From Chloroflexota bacterium (GTDB taxonomy: Bacteria > Chloroflexota > Anaerolineae > B4-G1 > SLSP01), in assembly GCA_012798275.1 (NCBI GenBank), contig JAAZNO010000345.1, forward strand, positions 1-5,251: a DNA stretch of 5,251 bases. The letters are read 5' to 3'. A model generated the notes under the pieces. It was not told the origin of the DNA and made no database searches. It worked only from the letters and a program-made list of their open reading frames with translations. Of this stretch, positions 1 through 5,222 are shown piece by piece. The position numbers were made by a program, and so were the translations under genes. The stretch's first letter is position 1. Every line of letters starts with the position of its first letter.

Positions 1-410
1 GTGATCAGCACCAGGCCGCCGCCAACCGAAGCGCCGGTCATGCTGCACTGCGTGGCGCCCGCCTCCATGGTCATCCGCAGGGCGTTGGGATGGGCGCCAG
101 GACCCAGATCGCAAGTCGCAAAGCGCACTTCCATCCCCGCCCGCCGCGCCAGCGTGAGGCTATCCCGAATACGATCATCGGCGGTGGAGAAGCCAAGCAG
201 GCCGGCGATGACCGCCCGGTCCGTGCCATGCCCTTTCCCCGTGAGCGCAAACGATCCGTGCAGCTCGATCAACACCCGTTCGGGTTGTGTCCCCAGGATC
301 GCGCGCGCGATCTGTCCCAGGCGCACGGCTCCCGCCGTGTGCGAGCTGGAAGGTCCGACCATCACCGGGCCGATGATGTCGAACAACGAAGCAGGACGGG
401 CGTCGCTCAT
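1..410 (-). CDS. sdaAB: L-serine ammonia-lyase, iron-sulfur-dependent, beta subunit (3' end off the window)
   Basis: Reading down from the ATG at 410-408 gives 136 codons with no stop before base 1, so the gene is cut by the window edge. The protein carries the signatures of the beta subunit of the two-subunit, 4Fe-4S, PLP-independent L-serine dehydratase, which deaminates L-serine to pyruvate and ammonia in the cytoplasm. These are FDIIGPVMVGPSSSHTAG (residues 10-27), GSFALTGKGHGTDRAVIAG (52-70), HPN (107-109) and a glycine-rich GASVGGG (126-132). Family members of this split type are usually about 220 residues, often ending in an ACT domain, so the missing part should be roughly 80 residues. 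The alpha subunit, which carries the cluster cysteines, would be expected just beyond base 1, but this cannot be seen. The start directly follows the stop of the lipase gene (TAG then ATG). No clear Shine-Dalgarno precedes it, so translation probably depends on coupling to the upstream gene. The family call is secure. Confidence 0.95.
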   Translation of the reverse strand, partial: MSDARPASLFDIIGPVMVGPSSSHTAGAVRLGQIARAILGTQPERVLIELHGSFALTGKGHGTDRAVIAGLLGFSTADDRIRDSLTLARRAGMEVRFATCDLGPGAHPNALRMTMEAGATQCSMTGASVGGGLVLI

Positions 411-1250
411 CTACAGCAGCGGTTCCAGCCAGGTCTCAATGTCGGTGAACACCTGTTCTTTGCCGATCTCATTGAAGACCTCATGGCGGAAGCCGGGATA
501 TTCGTAGCGCGCCTTGCGATGAGCCGTAGCGTTCTCGAAAAAGGCGCGGCTTCCCTCCGGCGGGCAGATTTTGTCAGCCCCGCCCTGCACGATACACAGC
601 GGCAAATCCACAGGCCAACGCGGCGCGCCCGCCAACGTCGCCTTCATCGTGCGCTGTAACTCCGCACCCAGACGCGGCGTGGCAATCCCGTGCACCAGCG
701 GATCCTCGCCATATGCCCGGACGACCGCTTCATCCCGCGAGAGCTCTTCCATGCTGAGGCCGGTCTTGACGGAGAGGCCAGGGGCGATGGCAGACAGGAG
801 ACGCGCCATCAGGAGCAAGAACGGCGAAATATCGCCGCTCTGCACCAGGGCCGGCGCGGACGAGATCAACGCCGTGAGGCCCGCCCCGTAATGCAGCCCA
901 TAATCCAACACGATCAGCCCGCCCATGCTGTGGCCGAGCAAAACCGTGGGGACACCGGGGTACTGACGCTCGATGACCTGCACGAAGGCCCGCACGTCCT
1001 CGCGGAAATCGTCCCAGCGCTTGATGTGACCTCGCGGGCCGGGCGACTGCCCATGCCCGCGATGATCAAAGCCGTGGAGCGCGTAGCCCTTGGGGACAAA
1101 CCAGGCGATGAGATTGCCATAGCGCCCGCTGTGCTCACCGATCCCGTGCACAAAGAGGAGGTTGACCCGCGCCGGCCCCTCCGGAAACCAGGATTGACGG
1201 TAGAGCTCTAACCCATCATGGGTGGTGAACTTCCCTTCCTCGTGTTGCAT
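411..1250 (-). CDS. Alpha/beta hydrolase, monoacylglycerol lipase / lysophospholipase family
   Basis: This 279-residue protein is a complete alpha/beta hydrolase of the Hydrolase_4 (serine aminopeptidase S33-like, PldB/monoacylglycerol lipase) type, predicted to cleave acyl esters of monoglycerides or lysophospholipids. The oxyanion-hole region is HGIGEHSGRY (35-44), and the family motif DHRGHGQSPGPRGH follows (62-75). The nucleophile elbow is GHSMGG with Ser108. The acid is probably Asp226 in QGGADKICP, and the catalytic histidine is His256 in GFRHEVFNE, so the whole triad is present. Length matches the family (about 270-300). No signal peptide or membrane segment is visible, so it is likely cytoplasmic. 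The start is supported by GGAGG at 1256-1260, five bases before ATG. It is the middle gene of a minus-strand operon, 21 nt after the pRiA4b-like gene and directly abutting sdaAB. The actual substrate cannot be told from sequence: monoglyceride, lysophospholipid or another small ester are all possible. Confidence 0.9.
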   Translation of the reverse strand: MQHEEGKFTTHDGLELYRQSWFPEGPARVNLLFVHGIGEHSGRYGNLIAWFVPKGYALHGFDHRGHGQSPGPRGHIKRWDDFREDVRAFVQVIERQYPGVPTVLLGHSMGGLIVLDYGLHYGAGLTALISSAPALVQSGDISPFLLLMARLLSAIAPGLSVKTGLSMEELSRDEAVVRAYGEDPLVHGIATPRLGAELQRTMKATLAGAPRWPVDLPLCIVQGGADKICPPEGSRAFFENATAHRKARYEYPGFRHEVFNEIGKEQVFTDIETWLEPLL

Positions 1251-1255
1251 GAAAG

Positions 1256-1260
1256 CCTCC
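1256..1260 (-). promoter_or_regulatory. Ribosome-binding site of the alpha/beta hydrolase gene
   Basis: GGAGG on the minus strand lies five bases before the ATG at 1250-1248, within the 21-nt gap after the pRiA4b-like gene. It fixes the start and shows that this gene has its own initiation signal, unlike sdaAB downstream. Confidence 0.75.
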
Positions 1261-1271
1261 CTCAGCAGAGT

Positions 1272-1895
1272 TCACTTCTGAAAACGTTTCAGTGCCGCAT
1301 TGGCGGCGTCCAGATCAAAAGCCTCGGGATCAAATTCCGGCCCCACCCACTCCAAAAGCTCGAGGCGCTGATCATATCCTTCCTCTTGAGCCGGCTCCTC
1401 CTCGTCTTCGGCAGGGGGTTGAATTTCCCCCCTGGCCACCATGGCGAGAATTCCGACGATCTCAGCGTAACCCCAGACGCCGCCGCAATCCTCCGGCGGG
1501 CCGGCGCGTTTGCCCTTGAGGCAGATCGGGTAGGCACCCGTCGGGTCGGCGGGAAGGATCTTTTCCACCTTGATGTCGTGCACCCAATCATCGCCGAAAT
1601 CGTAGGTGTAGGTAAATTTCATCCCCTCTTGCAGCTCCAGACGGTCGAGGCGCATCCGATTTTCATCGCGCATCTCCAGTTCCATCCGCGACTCGCGATC
1701 CTCGGTAAACGATACGCCATTGATCTCGAACATGTGCAGGTGATAGCCTTCCCAACCGAACAGCACCTGGATGATGTCGTGCAACTGCCTCAGGTTGAGG
1801 TTTCCCCGCACCTGGACGCGCCGCCAAATCGGCGGATGCGTGTCGTGGATGCTAATGTGCAGCTGATAAATTGGACTGTCATTTGCCTTTGCCAT
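1272..1895 (-). CDS. Plasmid pRiA4b ORF-3-like family protein
   Basis: This 207-residue protein belongs to the pRiA4b ORF-3-like family (Pfam PF07929), a domain of unknown biochemical function found on chromosomes, plasmids and some transposons. Family signs are the N-terminal beta strand ending in PPIWRRVQV (21-29), the FGWEGYHLHMFEING stretch (46-60), TYDFGDDWVHDIKVEKI (97-113), and CLKGKRAGPPEDCGGVWGY (125-143). After the domain, a very acidic linker (about 160-173, rich in Asp, Glu and Pro) leads to a C-terminal segment ending in ALKRFQK. No signal peptide or membrane helix is present. A GTG at 1898 lies directly before the ATG at 1895. The SD (AAGGAGG, 1901-1907) is only two bases from the GTG but five from the ATG, so I chose the ATG. 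It is the first gene of the minus-strand operon with the hydrolase and sdaAB. No transposase is seen nearby, so nothing here shows that it is mobile. The family call is firm; the function is unknown. Confidence 0.92.
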   Translation of the reverse strand: MAKANDSPIYQLHISIHDTHPPIWRRVQVRGNLNLRQLHDIIQVLFGWEGYHLHMFEINGVSFTEDRESRMELEMRDENRMRLDRLELQEGMKFTYTYDFGDDWVHDIKVEKILPADPTGAYPICLKGKRAGPPEDCGGVWGYAEIVGILAMVARGEIQPPAEDEEEPAQEEGYDQRLELLEWVGPEFDPEAFDLDAANAALKRFQK

Positions 1896-1900
1896 CACTT

Positions 1901-1907
1901 CCTCCTT
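1901..1907 (-). promoter_or_regulatory. Strong ribosome-binding site that decides the pRiA4b-like start
   Basis: AAGGAGG on the minus strand is a full anti-SD match. It stands two bases from the GTG at 1898 and five from the ATG at 1895, which favours the ATG. No convincing -35/-10 pair was found between it and the hairpins upstream. Confidence 0.75.
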
Positions 1908-1919
1908 CGAAAATAGAGA

Positions 1920-1948
1920 TCAGCGGTCAGCGGTCAGCGAATCAGCGA
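1920..1948. repeat. Four-copy 7-bp tandem repeat (TCAGCGG/TCAGCGA)
   Basis: Units TCAGCGG (1920-1926), TCAGCGG (1927-1933), TCAGCGA (1934-1940) and, after one extra A, TCAGCGA (1942-1948) lie head to tail. They sit between the first hairpin and the SD of the pRiA4b-like gene, in its probable 5' leader or promoter region. They could be a repeated protein-binding site or simply a slippage-prone short repeat; the sequence does not say which. Confidence 0.7.
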
Positions 1949-1972
1949 AAAAATCACTCGCGTGACTTTTTT
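1948..1972 (-). terminator. A-tract/T-tract hairpin, possible bidirectional terminator or attenuator
   Basis: AAAAAATCAC (1948-1957) pairs with GTGACTTTTTT (1962-1972) around a TCGC loop, with one bulged C at 1966. On either strand the hairpin reads A-tract, short stem, T-tract, so it could end transcription in both directions. The GC core is short, so it would be weak. On the minus strand it lies between ltaE and the SD of the pRiA4b-like gene, so it could end ltaE read-through or attenuate the operon below. Confidence 0.45.
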
Positions 1973-1975
1973 GTG

Positions 1976-2022
1976 GGGTTTTGCAGGCGGGCGTAACCCG
2001 CCTGCAAAACCCTCTTTTTTTT
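1976..2022 (+). terminator. Perfect 16-bp hairpin followed by T8 on the plus strand
   Basis: GGGTTTTGCAGGCGGG (1976-1991) and CCCGCCTGCAAAACCC (1997-2012) form a perfect 16-bp stem with a CGTAA loop, followed by TC and eight T residues (2015-2022). This is a textbook intrinsic terminator for plus-strand transcription, but no plus-strand gene precedes it and both flanking genes are on the minus strand. On the minus strand the stem has no immediate U-tract. It may stop antisense transcription, or belong to a dispersed palindromic repeat. Confidence 0.6.
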
Positions 2023-2025
2023 CTC

Positions 2026-2061
2026 CCCCTCCCCGACGGCGCCTACGCCGTCGGGGAGGGG
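2026..2061. repeat. Second perfect 16-bp inverted repeat (hairpin)
   Basis: CCCCTCCCCGACGGCG (2026-2041) and CGCCGTCGGGGAGGGG (2046-2061) are exact reverse complements around a four-base loop, CCTA. In the direction of ltaE transcription the stem is followed by an A-rich rather than T-rich run, so it is not a canonical intrinsic terminator for ltaE. It could protect the ltaE mRNA 3' end, act with Rho, or be a REP-like palindrome. It pairs structurally with the neighbouring 16-bp hairpin 13 nt away. Confidence 0.65.
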
Positions 2062-2188
2062 ACAGGAGGCGGGGCAAAAGCTACAGCTCACAAAGGTTCA
2101 TCCATCGCCGTCGAACTACCTGATGCCAGGCTGAACAATGACCGCACATTTTCATTTTCACACCTTCGCACATTTCCACGTGCCCGAC
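2062..2188. other. Non-coding remainder of the ltaE / pRiA4b-like intergenic region
   Basis: The whole gap from 1896 to 2188 has no supported gene. Its proximal part holds the repeat and three hairpins listed separately. In this 127-base remainder, which would be the 3' untranslated region of ltaE, I see no promoter, RNA gene or further inverted repeat. Confidence 0.5.
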
Positions 2189-3223
2189 CTATCCCGTCAA
2201 CACCGCGCGCACGGCCTCCAACGCCTGATCTACAGCGTCGGCGTCAATCCAGTAGTGCGTCACCGCGCGGAAGCTGCGGGCATCGCGGGGGAGGATCAAG
2301 ACGCCGCGCTCCTTGAGCCCGGCGGCGACGTCATCCGCCGTCAACGTCACGCTGTCGGCCAGCCGGAAATAGACCATGTTGGTGTACACGGGCTGGACCT
2401 CAATGCCGGGAATGGCCGCCAGACCCTCCGCGAGGCACTGCGCGCAGGCATGATCCGCATCAAGGCGCAGCGTCATTTCCTGGAGGGCGACGATCCCCGC
2501 CGCGGCCAGGATCCCCACCTGCCGCATCCCGCCGCCGAGCACCTTCCGGTTACGGCGCGCCTCGGCAATGAAAGCGGCGCTGCCGCACAGCACCGAGCCG
2601 ACCGGCGCGCACAGGCCCTTGGAGAGACAGAACGTCACCGAGTCCACACCCCGCACCAGCTCGCGGACGTCTACCTCCAGCGCCGCCGCCGCGTTGAAAA
2701 TGCGCGCGCCATCTATGTGGACTTTCAGGCCGTAACGGCGCGCCAACGCCACGACCGCGGCGGTGTATTCCGCCGTCAGCGGCACGCCGAAGCAATTGTT
2801 GTGGGTGTTCTCCAGGCAAATGAGGCGTGTGCGGGGAAAATGGATGTTGTCGCCGCGAATGGCGCCTGCGATGTCCTCCAGGCGCAACGTCCCATCGGGC
2901 CGATTGGGCAACGGATGGGGCATGATCCCGCCCAGCGCCGCCATGCCACCCTGCTCGTAGACAATCGTGTGCGACTTGTCCCCCAGGATCACTTCATCGC
3001 CCCGCCCGCAATGCGTCAACAGCGCGACGAGGTTTCCCATCGTGCCGCTAGCGACAAAGAGAGCGGCTTCCGTGCCCAGACGCTCGGCAGCCAACGCTTC
3101 GAGGCGCTGCACGGTTGGATCATCCCCCAACACGTCATCCCCCACCTCCGCCAGCGCCATGGCCTTCCACATCGCCGGCGTCGGATGGGTCACGGTATCA
3201 CTGCGCAGATCTACCACTTTCAT
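2189..3223 (-). CDS. ltaE: Low-specificity L-threonine aldolase
   Basis: This 344-residue PLP enzyme cleaves L-threonine and L-allo-threonine to glycine and acetaldehyde in the cytoplasm; it is a fold-type I aldolase of the beta-eliminating lyase family. Family motifs run in order: DLRSDTVTHPT (5-15); VGDDVLGDDPTV (27-38); FVASGTMGNLVAL (56-68), which binds the PLP phosphate; GDKSH (81-85), whose His85 should stack on the cofactor; ENTHNN (138-143); HIDGARIFNAA (169-179), with Asp171 contacting the pyridine nitrogen; LSKGLCAPVGS (200-210), with Lys202 as the Schiff-base lysine; and GGGMRQVG (230-237). Length is normal. The reading frame is open upstream to 3382, but I chose ATG 3223 because MKVVDLRSDT is the family's usual N-terminus, because AAAGGGGG precedes it by seven bases, and because a promoter falls inside the longer frame. 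It appears monocistronic, with a hairpin-rich region after it. Confidence 0.95.
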   Translation of the reverse strand: MKVVDLRSDTVTHPTPAMWKAMALAEVGDDVLGDDPTVQRLEALAAERLGTEAALFVASGTMGNLVALLTHCGRGDEVILGDKSHTIVYEQGGMAALGGIMPHPLPNRPDGTLRLEDIAGAIRGDNIHFPRTRLICLENTHNNCFGVPLTAEYTAAVVALARRYGLKVHIDGARIFNAAAALEVDVRELVRGVDSVTFCLSKGLCAPVGSVLCGSAAFIAEARRNRKVLGGGMRQVGILAAAGIVALQEMTLRLDADHACAQCLAEGLAAIPGIEVQPVYTNMVYFRLADSVTLTADDVAAGLKERGVLILPRDARSFRAVTHYWIDADAVDQALEAVRAVLTG

Positions 3224-3278
3224 AGGCAAGCCCCCTTTCCCCCATCCACCTCTGCCACAGAACTGCAGGCCTGAGAAA

Positions 3279-3307
3279 ATTATAGTCCACAATCGGAGAA
3301 TGGGCAA
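3279..3307 (-). promoter_or_regulatory. Sigma-70-type promoter of ltaE
   Basis: On the minus strand, TTGCCC (3307-3302) and TATAAT (3284-3279) are separated by exactly 17 bp. The -10 is perfect and the -35 matches four of six bases. Transcription would start near 3272, leaving a leader of about 50 nt before the ltaE ATG at 3223. It also argues against the longer upstream start of that frame. Confidence 0.75.
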
Positions 3308-3365
3308 TGGCGCTGTTCGCCCTCGCGCTGAGCCCTTGCCCTTTGGCGAAAAAGGTGGCATGATA

Positions 3366-3393
3366 GGGACAGCACACCCCATCTGCCTGTAAT
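3366..3393 (+). promoter_or_regulatory. Possible promoter of the sigma / anti-sigma pair
   Basis: GGGACA (3366-3371) and TGTAAT (3388-3393) are 16 bp apart on the plus strand, matching four of six and five of six consensus bases. A start near 3400 would leave about 50 nt of leader. The match is modest and may be chance. I saw no clear ECF-type GGAAC/CGTC pair at correct spacing that would indicate autoregulation. Confidence 0.3.
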
Positions 3394-3452
3394 ACTTTTC
3401 CCCCTCGAGCGTCTGTATGAATAGAAGGGTGCCCTGAACGAGTGTGAAGAAG

Positions 3453-3959
3453 ATGTCCGATGATCTAACGGATTTCGCCGCCTTCTATGACACTACGTTG
3501 CCGCAAGTCTACCGCTACGTGGCCTACCGTGTGGCGGATACCGCGACGGCGGAGGATCTCACCGCCGCGATTTTTGAAAGCGCGCTTCACGGCTGGAAAC
3601 GGCGGCGCAAACCCGAGGCGCTCATGCCGTGGCTCTTTCGCATCGCCCGGAACGCCGTCATCTCGCATTACCGGCGGGATGGGCACCGGGAGCTGGCGCC
3701 CCTCGAGGCCGCCATCACTCTCCCGGCTGACGCCGAGGACCCAGAACAGCGCCTGCTCAAAGCCGAGCAGCGACAGCGTCTTCAGCAGGCGCTAGACAGG
3801 CTCAGTGACCGCGAACAGGATCTCATCGCGTTGAGATTCGGCAGCGGCCTGACCAATCGCGCCATTGCGCCGATTCTGGGCCTCAACGAGAATCACGTCG
3901 CGGTGCTCCTGCACCGGGCCCTGAAGAAGGTCCAGGCGGCCCTGGCAGAAAATCGGTAG
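3453..3959 (+). CDS. ECF-type RNA polymerase sigma-70 family sigma factor
   Basis: This 168-residue protein has the two-domain layout of extracytoplasmic-function sigma factors, which direct RNA polymerase to alternative promoters. Sigma region 2 covers about 9-75, from FAAFYDTTLPQVYRYVAYRV through AEDLTAAIFESAL (33-45) to the diagnostic PWLFRIARNAVISHYRR (59-75). A variable acidic linker (about 80-104) follows. Region 4 (about 108-164) contains LDRLSDREQDLIALRF and the helix-turn-helix LTNRAIAPILGLNENHVAVL that reads the -35 element. The usual region-4 form is more like S-x-x-E-I-A; here it is TNRAIAP, a mild variant. The start is uncertain: an in-frame GTG at 3444 would add three residues, and neither site has a clear SD. 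I chose ATG 3453 for its ordinary MSDDL N-terminus. The next gene, 45 nt downstream on the same strand, is its probable anti-sigma partner. The regulon and inducing signal cannot be seen. Confidence 0.92.
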   Translation: MSDDLTDFAAFYDTTLPQVYRYVAYRVADTATAEDLTAAIFESALHGWKRRRKPEALMPWLFRIARNAVISHYRRDGHRELAPLEAAITLPADAEDPEQRLLKAEQRQRLQQALDRLSDREQDLIALRFGSGLTNRAIAPILGLNENHVAVLLHRALKKVQAALAENR

Positions 3960-3990
3960 GCCTCACTGCAAAGATGGGGGTTTGATCCCA

Positions 3991-3996
3991 AAGGAG
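3991..3996 (+). promoter_or_regulatory. Ribosome-binding site of the membrane anti-sigma gene
   Basis: AAGGAG lies eight bases before the ATG at 4005 in the 45-nt gap after the sigma gene. No terminator is visible in this gap, so the two genes are likely co-transcribed. Confidence 0.7.
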
Positions 3997-4004
3997 ATAA
4001 TAAA

Positions 4005-5045
4005 ATGACACGAGAGGAAGCGCAGGCACAGGAAATATCCCGGCAGGTGGAGGCGCTCCTGAGCGGGCAGCAGGACGCAGGCGCCGATCCCTTGCTGGAT
4101 ACCGCCCGGTTGCTGGCAGAAAGCGCCCCCGCCGCGCCCTCGCCCGTCTTCGCACAGCAGCTGCGACGGCGTCTGTTACAGGCCGGCAGCGCACTGGCAG
4201 ATCTAGCCCAAGAAAGGAGACCTCGTATGTGGAAACGCTTTGCGGCCGTCAGCATGGCGGCCATGGTGATTCTGGCCCTGGTGGGGGTACTGTGGCCCCA
4301 TTCTCCGAGCGCGGAGCAAGTGCTGGCGCGCGCGGCGGAATCCACTGCCGTCCAGCCGGGGCAGATCGGGTATCAGGTCTACACGAGTGAGGGGAATCTC
4401 TACCGCGTGTGGCAGCGTTTCGAACTGGCGGCGGAAGACGACCTCATGTCTGTCCCCGTCGAGAGGATGATGATTCGCTACGCGAAAGACGACCTGACGT
4501 TCCAGCAGCCCCTCGAGTGGAACTATAGCGGCCCTACCCGCTTTTGCCGGCTCACAGTGACCGGCGAACAAGATCCCGCGGCAGACGCGGAAGGTTGCCG
4601 CACGGCCGCTCCCGTCGCAAATCCCTCCTCCGCCGAACCCGGCTACACCGAGGCCATGGATCCCACCCTCCGGCAGCGGATCGCGGAGGAATTGCGCGAC
4701 GCGCCTGACGCGCCCGACACCTCGGCGCTGGAAACCATCCAGGTGCAGATCGAACAGCTCCAAAGCAGCGCGGACGCGGTGAGCATCACGCCGCTGGAGC
4801 TCGAGAATGGTCGCGTCTACGCCATCACCGGCAGCCAGGACGTCCCCTCCGCCGACGCGGAAACTGTCACGTACACCCTGTACGTTGACGCCAACACCTT
4901 CGTACCCACGGGTTTGCGCTACTTGATGAAAGAGAGCAGCGGCAAGAGCGCCACGTGGGAGGCGATGGTGCTGGACTATCGCATCTTCGACGCCGGAGAG
5001 CTGGAATTCGATCCCTTCGCGTGGCCCCCGGCGGGGTCGCCCTGA
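4005..5045 (+). CDS. Single-pass membrane protein, probable cognate anti-sigma factor
   Basis: This 346-residue protein has three parts. Residues 1-76 form a charged, helix-prone cytoplasmic segment with no cysteine or histidine, so it is not a zinc-binding (ZAS, HxxxCxxC) anti-sigma domain. The stretch APSPVFAQQLRRRLLQ (44-59) resembles the pre-membrane segment of other single-pass anti-sigma proteins. A hydrophobic helix (about 79-97, AVSMAAMVILALVGVLW) is preceded by RRPRMWKR, predicting the N-terminus inside. Residues 99-346 form a large outer domain with two cysteines (181, 198) that could form a disulfide. Its end, with YTLYVDANTFVPTGLRY followed by a strand-rich tail, recalls LolA/MucB-like beta-sheet domains; that comparison is an inference. 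Position 45 nt after an ECF sigma gene is the main support for an anti-sigma role. An internal AAAGGAG plus ATG at 4227 may start a shorter form lacking the cytoplasmic part. I do not recognise a named family. Confidence 0.75.
   Translation: MTREEAQAQEISRQVEALLSGQQDAGADPLLDTARLLAESAPAAPSPVFAQQLRRRLLQAGSALADLAQERRPRMWKRFAAVSMAAMVILALVGVLWPHSPSAEQVLARAAESTAVQPGQIGYQVYTSEGNLYRVWQRFELAAEDDLMSVPVERMMIRYAKDDLTFQQPLEWNYSGPTRFCRLTVTGEQDPAADAEGCRTAAPVANPSSAEPGYTEAMDPTLRQRIAEELRDAPDAPDTSALETIQVQIEQLQSSADAVSITPLELENGRVYAITGSQDVPSADAETVTYTLYVDANTFVPTGLRYLMKESSGKSATWEAMVLDYRIFDAGELEFDPFAWPPAGSP
4213..4229 (+). promoter_or_regulatory. Internal ribosome-binding site and ATG inside the anti-sigma gene
   Basis: AAAGGAG (4213-4219) stands seven bases before an in-frame ATG (4227-4229, codon 75), better placed than most real sites in this window. 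Initiation here would give a 272-residue protein beginning MWKRFAAVSM, directly at the membrane helix. The site requires AGG and AGA arginine codons, whereas most arginines in the gene use CGN codons. Whether it is used is unknown. Confidence 0.45.
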
Positions 5046-5071
5046 GCCCTTCACATCACCTCTGAATGCGC

Positions 5072-5112
5072 GTCCGGCGGGGAAAAATTCCCCCGCCGGA
5101 CCGTTTTGTTTT
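5072..5112 (+). terminator. Intrinsic terminator of the sigma / anti-sigma operon
   Basis: GTCCGGCGGGG (5072-5082) pairs perfectly with CCCCGCCGGAC (5091-5101) around an eight-base loop, AAAAATTC, and is followed by TTTTGTTTT (5104-5112). It begins 27 bases after the stop codon of the membrane protein gene and should end the plus-strand transcript. Confidence 0.88.
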
Positions 5113-5193
5113 CCCCTTGCCTGGGGCACGCCGGCAGGCCGCGGTTCAGCAAGTGTCGGCGCAGATTCATTTTTTGTTTATGGCTCGGAGTTC

Positions 5194-5222
5194 TTGACAG
5201 TGTCAGGAAAGGCGTCTATAAT
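5194..5222 (+). promoter_or_regulatory. Exact consensus sigma-70 promoter facing out of the window
   Basis: TTGACA (5194-5199) and TATAAT (5217-5222) are separated by exactly 17 bp, so both hexamers and the spacing are perfect. An AT-rich run (about 5165-5181) upstream could serve as an UP element. The -35 overlaps an 11-bp dyad, TGACAGTGTCA (5195-5205), a possible operator. Transcription would start near 5229 and serve a gene or RNA beyond the window end. Confidence 0.85.

Noticed and set aside
1..507. Plus-strand open frame over the sdaAB and hydrolase ends
   Set aside because: The opposite strand gives unmistakable serine dehydratase and hydrolase sequence here. The plus-strand translation is low-complexity and without motifs.
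1272..1895. pRiA4b-like gene as a remnant of a transposon or plasmid
   Set aside because: The family name recalls a plasmid and some members ride on transposons, but no transposase, terminal repeats or target duplication are visible, and the gene lies in a tight operon with metabolic genes.
2138..3274. Long plus-strand open frame opposite ltaE (378 codons)
   Set aside because: Its translation is rich in His, Arg and Gln with no recognisable motif, while the minus strand encodes a complete threonine aldolase. It is the antisense shadow of a GC-rich gene.
3224..3382. N-terminal extension of ltaE to an ATG at 3382
   Set aside because: The extra 53 residues do not resemble the family, the ltaE promoter lies inside them, and ATG 3223 has an SD and the usual N-terminus.
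4005..4232. Zinc-binding anti-sigma (ZAS) motif in the membrane protein
   Set aside because: No Cys or His is present in the cytoplasmic 76 residues, so the HxxxCxxC motif is absent.
4203..5129. Long minus-strand open frame opposite the anti-sigma gene (308 codons)
   Set aside because: Its composition is Gly/Arg-rich with no domain signature, and it runs through the terminator hairpin of the plus-strand gene. The plus-strand frame has a good SD, a membrane helix and operon context.
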